Origin: Scheffersomyces stipitis CBS 6054
Lineage: Eukaryota; Ascomycota; Pichiomycetes; Serinales; Debaryomycetaceae
NCBI RefSeq assembly: GCF_000209165.1
Contig: NC_009043.1
Coordinates: forward strand, 1,054,001-1,118,000
Reading direction: 5' to 3'
Length of the DNA: 64,000 nt
The notes below the pieces were generated by a model, which made no database searches, had not been told where the DNA came from, and worked only from the letters and a program-made list of their open reading frames with translations. A program made the translations under genes and the position numbers. Each line of letters starts with the position of its first letter. Position 1 is the first letter of the stretch. Of this stretch, positions 59,768 to 64,000 are shown one piece after another.

Positions 59768-61273
59768 CTATTCGACAGAGATGTCTTGCACCTTTTCAGT
59801 AACGTCATCTAAATCAATGTCAGTGATGGACTTGATGAAGTGTGCGAAATCGGTGTTTTCATGAGCACCAGCCAAACCATCCTTGGTGTTCAAAATCTTT
59901 TGGAAAAGAACTGGAGAATTGGAGAAAGAGTAAATGTCAACATCTACAGCACTATGGTCCTTGGTTGTCCAGGCAATTTCGGATCTGGCAGCAGTCAAGT
60001 TACCAATGGTGAACAAAAGATTCTTGTCTTCTTCTCTAGCACCGACAAAGATTCTGTCAACTTCGTCTTGTGTATAGTTGGTGAGACCCAAACCTTCTTC
60101 AATGATAGTCTGTTGGATGAACTTCTTGAATTCTTCGTCGTTATCCTTCTGTTCAAATTTGTTAATGGACTTGACCAAAAATTCACTAGAATGAGTAGCA
60201 TTCAATATAGCCAGGTAGTCAGATGGGGAAGTAGCAAAAACAGCCAAACCACCGGTTTCGTGATCAGCAGTGGTGATAACGATGGTTTCGGTTTCGGTTT
60301 CTTCGACGAACTTGAGGACAGCAGCAACAGTGTCATCAAATTCCAAGACTTCACGGGCAAGAGCAGAAACATCATTGTCATGACCAGCATGATCAGGTCT
60401 GGAAGCTTCGATCAATAAAAAGAACCCTTTTTCGGAATCTTCAGTAGCCTTGCTTAAAGCTTTCAATGCGACTTGTGTCTCTTCTACTAAACTAGGGTAT
60501 TCAGAATCCTCACGGTCAATTCTGTATGGGAAATTGTTGTCAGCAAATAATCCCAACAATGGCAATGTGACATTGTCACCACCTTGCAATTGATCAAATG
60601 ACTCTCTGTCTCCGACATAGCTCCAAGTTCCGTTGGTTTGAACTTCTTCGATCAAGTTTCTGGAATCCTTACGAACTCCACCTTCTTCTGTTGCTGGTAC
60701 GAATTGGGCTCTACCACCACCAAGAATTAAGTCAGGAATTCTACCTAATGGATGGTCACCCAATAACTGTTCAGCAATCAATGGTTCACTGCTTCTATCT
60801 TTGGCATGTGCAGCCCAAACAGATGGAGTAGCGTCTGTGACCTTAGTGGTAACAACAATACCAATAGCATAACCCTGCAACTTAAGAGCCTCACCGATAG
60901 CACCAACTGGCTTTCCTTCTGGGTCAACAGAAATTGCCTTGTTGTAAGTCTTGACACCAGCAGCATATGCCGTACCAGCAGCAGCAGAATCAGTGACGTA
61001 AGAAGAGTTAGACTTTGTTCTGAAAGTACCAATCAAGTGATTGTCCAATTCCAACAAGTCATTAAATGGGAGATCATCACGAACTTGACGGAAAGTTCTT
61101 GCCAAGTTGATGTAAGTAGCACCAGTACCATCTGAAATTAAGAAAATGATGTTCTTCTTAGATTCCTTAGCATTATCAACAGGAGCAGCAACCGTAGCGT
61201 CGAACAAATACAAGTAGACAGCTAAGGCAAGGAGAGAGAGGTTGCAAAACTTGGGGAAGATAAAAGTTGCCAT
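59768..61273 (-). CDS. Alkaline phosphatase, signal-peptide type (array copy 2)
   Basis: A 501-aa tandem paralogue of the gene at 57300. It has the same signal-peptide layout (MATFIFPKFCNLSLLALAVYLYLFDATVAA|PV). Nucleophile Ser96 (DSAAAGTA), metal ligands in EASRPDHAGHDND, TADHETGG and DHSAVDVDIYS are kept. One oddity is Thr50 in the otherwise conserved DGMG motif (LISDGTGAT), next to the metal ligand Asp48. Central protein sequence is almost identical to copy 1, while both ends differ at many positions, including the segment after DGTG and the C-terminal 100 residues. Expression may resemble copy 1, since about 0.8 kb of promoter is shared. Confidence 0.93.
   Translation of the reverse strand: MATFIFPKFCNLSLLALAVYLYLFDATVAAPVDNAKESKKNIIFLISDGTGATYINLARTFRQVRDDLPFNDLLELDNHLIGTFRTKSNSSYVTDSAAAGTAYAAGVKTYNKAISVDPEGKPVGAIGEALKLQGYAIGIVVTTKVTDATPSVWAAHAKDRSSEPLIAEQLLGDHPLGRIPDLILGGGRAQFVPATEEGGVRKDSRNLIEEVQTNGTWSYVGDRESFDQLQGGDNVTLPLLGLFADNNFPYRIDREDSEYPSLVEETQVALKALSKATEDSEKGFFLLIEASRPDHAGHDNDVSALAREVLEFDDTVAAVLKFVEETETETIVITTADHETGGLAVFATSPSDYLAILNATHSSEFLVKSINKFEQKDNDEEFKKFIQQTIIEEGLGLTNYTQDEVDRIFVGAREEDKNLLFTIGNLTAARSEIAWTTKDHSAVDVDIYSFSNSPVLFQKILNTKDGLAGAHENTDFAHFIKSITDIDLDDVTEKVQDISVE
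60422..60900 (-). repeat. Near-identical tract partner of 57954-58432
   Basis: Partner tract within copy 2. Boundaries are sharp: the left edge is at GAACCCTTTTT and the right edge at CTCACCGATAG, beyond which mismatches rise at once. Confidence 0.85.
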
Positions 61274-61352
61274 TTTGGTACAATTGGATCTGGAACTAGG
61301 CCTGCGGAAATTTCACCCTCATAAACTGTAACCACCAGGGTTTCAGGCGCAA

Positions 61353-61358
61353 TTTATA
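61353..61358 (-). promoter_or_regulatory. TATA box of alkaline phosphatase copy 2
   Basis: TATAAA on the minus strand, about 80 bp upstream of the ATG, within the same GCACTATAAATT context as in copy 1. Confidence 0.6.
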
Positions 61359-61847
61359 GTGCTGAATATTCTTCATATTTTCCTATTTCAAGGAGCATCC
61401 TGGACCACCTTTTACTGTGGTTCCAGATTGGGCTGCAAAATGGTACGAATTGGTTGCAACTTTGGCCCCACGCGGACTTTTACCAAGAAAAAAAATCTTA
61501 TTTCACAATTTACCCGATCAGTCAATGCGTTTCTCCTTTTAGAGGGAGCTATTTTTGTAATTACAATAGGCTGTGGCTTAGACTACCTCGACTTTCCGTG
61601 CCTTAGTACGTCTTACTGAAGGCTTAGGGACAGCTAACTGAATCTCTGAATTGGGGATTGTAGATATTCTGTGGTCGCGAATGGTGCATAGCGAACCTTT
61701 ATTCGCAGCCTACAAAATCAAGTCTTACAAATAATACTTCATTCTTGGTCAAGAGAATTGGGAGAGAAACGTTTCTACCAAGACATTTTGGCAAGGAGGT
61801 ATGGATATTAGGGGCATCCATACCAGACACTGGAGCCACTGCAATTT

Positions 61848-62032
61848 TTTCTTAGCATTGACCGGAAGTCGATGTTCTGATTGTTTGTTCTAATTGTTCA
61901 ACTCTATATTCGTCGACTACGCCATCAGTTCGTAAATACGGATTTATAAGAGGGCACATGGGGGCCAGTGGTGAATTCAATTGGTCAACTGATCCTAGAG
62001 GAATACCAATAAAGAGATAAATTTCTTAGCAT
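61848..62032 (+). repeat. Pair of exact 11-mers TTTCTTAGCAT in the copy 2 promoter
   Basis: Copies are at 61848-61858 and 62022-62032, 174 bp apart and 575 and 749 bp upstream of the ATG, positions close to those in copy 1. Confidence 0.85.
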
Positions 62033-62333
62033 GGAACACTCTTGGCAAAGTTAGAATTGAAACTCTGCGACGGTGCGGCTCCAATGGAGTACGAATTTAA
62101 AAGCTAGCATTAACAGAAGAATACATACAACAATTCTATTAGAATAGCATGCCATTGGAATGTGGCTATGCAGTGGAATGAAGAATAGATTTAACTGTAT
62201 TAAGGTAACTTTATAGTAGTAATAGTATAATGGCGGTTTCTAAATTTTATGATAGTTTATACATCATGACAGTTTATATTGTAGAATAGTAATGGATATG
62301 AGCGAACGAATGAATCACTGAGGGGAAATGAAC

Positions 62334-63965
62334 TTATTGGTAGAGATTGTGGTGAAATTCGTCTGCCGAATACTGATCTGCGCCGGCTTTCTTTGGAGAA
62401 TGTTCGGTGTTCTGCACCAACTTGGTGACCTTCTGTAAGTCGACGCCAGTGATAGCTTCCAAGAATGCACCAATTTCAATGTTCTCGTGGTTACCTAACA
62501 AGCCCTCGTATTCTCTATGGGAATAAAGCTTCTTTTTGATGGCTGGGGAGTTGGTGTAGGCGTAGATATTGACATCAACAGCAGAGTGGCCATGTGTGGT
62601 CCAGCCAGTTTGGGATCTCAACGAAAGGATGTTGTTCAAAACATACAATAATCTTCCTTGGTCGTTACGCTTGTCAATAATCTGCTTCACTTCCTCTTTA
62701 GTGTATGAAGTTATGCCCATATCCTTTTCCAAGACTTCCTTGGTGACAAACTTCTCCAAAGCCTTGAGATCGTTCTTGTCCTTGAAAGAAACGATCTTGT
62801 GTGCCAAGAAGTCACCAGAATGGGAGCTCTTTAACAAAACTTCTGGGTACCAGAGGTAGTCTGGGTAGTTCTCGGTGACTTGTCTAGCAGTGACTAAACC
62901 ACCTGTTTCGTGGTCAGAAGTAGAAATAACTACAGTTTCTGTTTCTGACTCATCAATATATCTAATAACTTCCTGGAAAGCAGCATCGTAAGCCAAAACT
63001 TCTCTTACCTGGGCAGCAGGATCGTTGTGGTGACCGGCATGGTCGATTCTAGAACCTTCAATCAACAAGAAGAAACCCTTATCGGAGTTTTCAGTAGCTT
63101 TAGTCAAAGCAGTCAAAGCGACCTGGACCTGCTCAGCCAAAGAAGGGTACACTTTAGAGTCGCGATCGATGTCGTACGGAATGTCTGTGTCGGCCAACAA
63201 GCCCAATAATGGCAAAGAAACGTTGTGGCCCTGTTGCAAAAGGTCAAACTCTTGTCTATTGCCAACGTAGTTCCATGTTGCAGCGTCCTGAACTTCTTCA
63301 ATCAAGTTTCTGGCGTCAGAGCGACATCCACCAGGAACTGAAGATGGATAGAAGTGGCATCTGCCTCCTCCCAAGATCAAGTCTACAGATCTTCCTAAGG
63401 GATACTCGCCAATTTGGTGCTGGGCAATCAAGTCCTCTTGAAATCTGTAGTCAGCATGGGCACTGAAGGCAGCAGGAGTGGCATCGGTGATTCTGGTAGT
63501 CACTACCAAACCAGTCATGTAACCCTGCAACTTCAAGGCTTCAAGAATAGTACCACATGGTTGCTTGTTAGGAGTGACACCAATGGCTCCATTATACGAC
63601 TTCAAGGCGCAAGAAAAGGCTGTGGCGCCAGCAGCAGAGTCAGTGACCAACGAGTTGCTGGATCTCGTTCTGGACGAGCCGATCAAGTACTTGTCTATGG
63701 TCAAGATGTCGTTGATAGACAACTGGTCTCTGTGCTGTCTGAAGGATCTGGCCAACGATAACGAGGCAGGTCCCATTCCGTCCGTGACCATGAAAATGAC
63801 GTTCTTCTTCTTGAAGGGATCGACTTTGGCAGTTTCGCTAGATCTGGAGCTACCGAAGAAGAATAAGTAGCCCAAGAGAGAGATGGTCACGAAATGGATC
63901 AAAAGCGATAATCTCTTCTTGTTCTTATCACTCCCTTTGACATTCTTACTGTTGTAGACAGACAT
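62334..63965 (-). CDS. PHO8: Vacuolar repressible alkaline phosphatase, Pho8 type
   Basis: A 543-aa type II membrane protein. A short basic cytosolic tail (MSVYNSKNVKGSDKNKKRLS) precedes a membrane anchor (about 21-38, LLIHFVTISLLGYLFFFG), as in Pho8, which reaches the vacuole through the AP-3 route. The catalytic domain is complete: Asp62 (VTDGMG), nucleophile Ser110 (TDSAAGATA), EGSRIDHAGHHND, TSDHETGG and HGHSAVDVNIYA. The ATG at 63965 is chosen; eight further open codons upstream contain no ATG and the window ends soon after. It is the likely ancestor-type member of the three-gene array. Confidence 0.92.
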   Translation of the reverse strand: MSVYNSKNVKGSDKNKKRLSLLIHFVTISLLGYLFFFGSSRSSETAKVDPFKKKNVIFMVTDGMGPASLSLARSFRQHRDQLSINDILTIDKYLIGSSRTRSSNSLVTDSAAGATAFSCALKSYNGAIGVTPNKQPCGTILEALKLQGYMTGLVVTTRITDATPAAFSAHADYRFQEDLIAQHQIGEYPLGRSVDLILGGGRCHFYPSSVPGGCRSDARNLIEEVQDAATWNYVGNRQEFDLLQQGHNVSLPLLGLLADTDIPYDIDRDSKVYPSLAEQVQVALTALTKATENSDKGFFLLIEGSRIDHAGHHNDPAAQVREVLAYDAAFQEVIRYIDESETETVVISTSDHETGGLVTARQVTENYPDYLWYPEVLLKSSHSGDFLAHKIVSFKDKNDLKALEKFVTKEVLEKDMGITSYTKEEVKQIIDKRNDQGRLLYVLNNILSLRSQTGWTTHGHSAVDVNIYAYTNSPAIKKKLYSHREYEGLLGNHENIEIGAFLEAITGVDLQKVTKLVQNTEHSPKKAGADQYSADEFHHNLYQ

Positions 63966-64000
63966 GTTCTCGACGATTTCGCCGCCCAAAAGCGGGTCAC

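Larger units (their letters stand above)
61274..62333. other. Promoter of alkaline phosphatase copy 2 / PHO8 3' region
   Basis: 1.06 kb. The part 61340-62040 is homologous to the copy 1 promoter, including the 18-bp block at 61446-61463. The remaining 300 bp next to the PHO8 stop are AT-rich. No ORF or RNA gene is recognised. Confidence 0.65.

Overview
The window is nuclear DNA of a budding yeast (Saccharomycotina). Genes are compact and mostly intronless on both strands, separated by AT-rich spacers. Several features point to the CTG-Ser clade, most like Scheffersomyces (Pichia) stipitis: a nuclear gene for the 23-kDa (TYKY) subunit of respiratory complex I, which Saccharomyces lacks; a Schwanniomyces/Candida-type GH31 glucoamylase; a Candida-type iron GATA repressor (SFU1); and CPP1- and FLU1-like genes. 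In that clade CUG is read as serine, so any leucine inferred from CTG should be checked. The species is an inference; no database was searched.

Layout: (1) 0-8 kb: DBP3 RNA helicase (-), SEC24 COPII coat (+), COG5 Golgi tether (-), and a basic DUF2011/Nop19-like protein (-) that has a short intron and a 14-nt first exon. (2) 8-20 kb: HOS4-like ankyrin subunit of the Set3 deacetylase complex (-), CPP1/MSG5 MAPK phosphatase (-) and SWE1 Wee1-type kinase (-). (3) 20-27.5 kb: a 2.5-kb spacer, then SFU1 (+), a YMC-type mitochondrial carrier (+), complex I TYKY (+) and COX5 (-) with a probable 5' UTR intron. (4) 28.8-38.8 kb: HPM1 (-), secreted glucoamylase (-), a proline-rich BSP1-like repeat protein (+), SNL1 BAG co-chaperone (+) and a DOPA-dioxygenase-family enzyme (-). 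(5) 39-52.5 kb: LTA4-hydrolase-type aminopeptidase, CAJ1/DJP1 J-protein, MRPS5, GPC1, GLY1 and an FN3/coiled-coil protein, all (-). (6) 52.5-64 kb: two MFS transporters (- and +) and a head-to-tail array of three alkaline phosphatases (-).

The alkaline phosphatase array is the most unusual part. The gene at the right edge is a vacuolar PHO8-type, membrane-anchored enzyme. The two next to it are 501-codon, signal-peptide-type paralogues with identical lengths and no net indel (constant offset 2468 bp). They share about 97% identity over a sharply bounded 479-bp central tract, while their ends are much more diverged, which suggests gene conversion. Their promoters are also duplicated, including TATA boxes, an 18-bp block and four exact copies of an 11-mer, TTTCTTAGCAT, paired about 170 bp apart in each promoter.

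Most genes are housekeeping (ribosome biogenesis, secretion, respiration, mitochondrial translation, cell cycle) and show no operon-like logic. Shared promoter words do link some of them: CAATGAGC about 80 bp upstream of both ribosome-biogenesis-type genes, and CACGTG (Cbf1-type) in five promoters, including MRPS5 and a mitochondrial carrier. No tRNA, rRNA, intact transposon or centromere was recognised.
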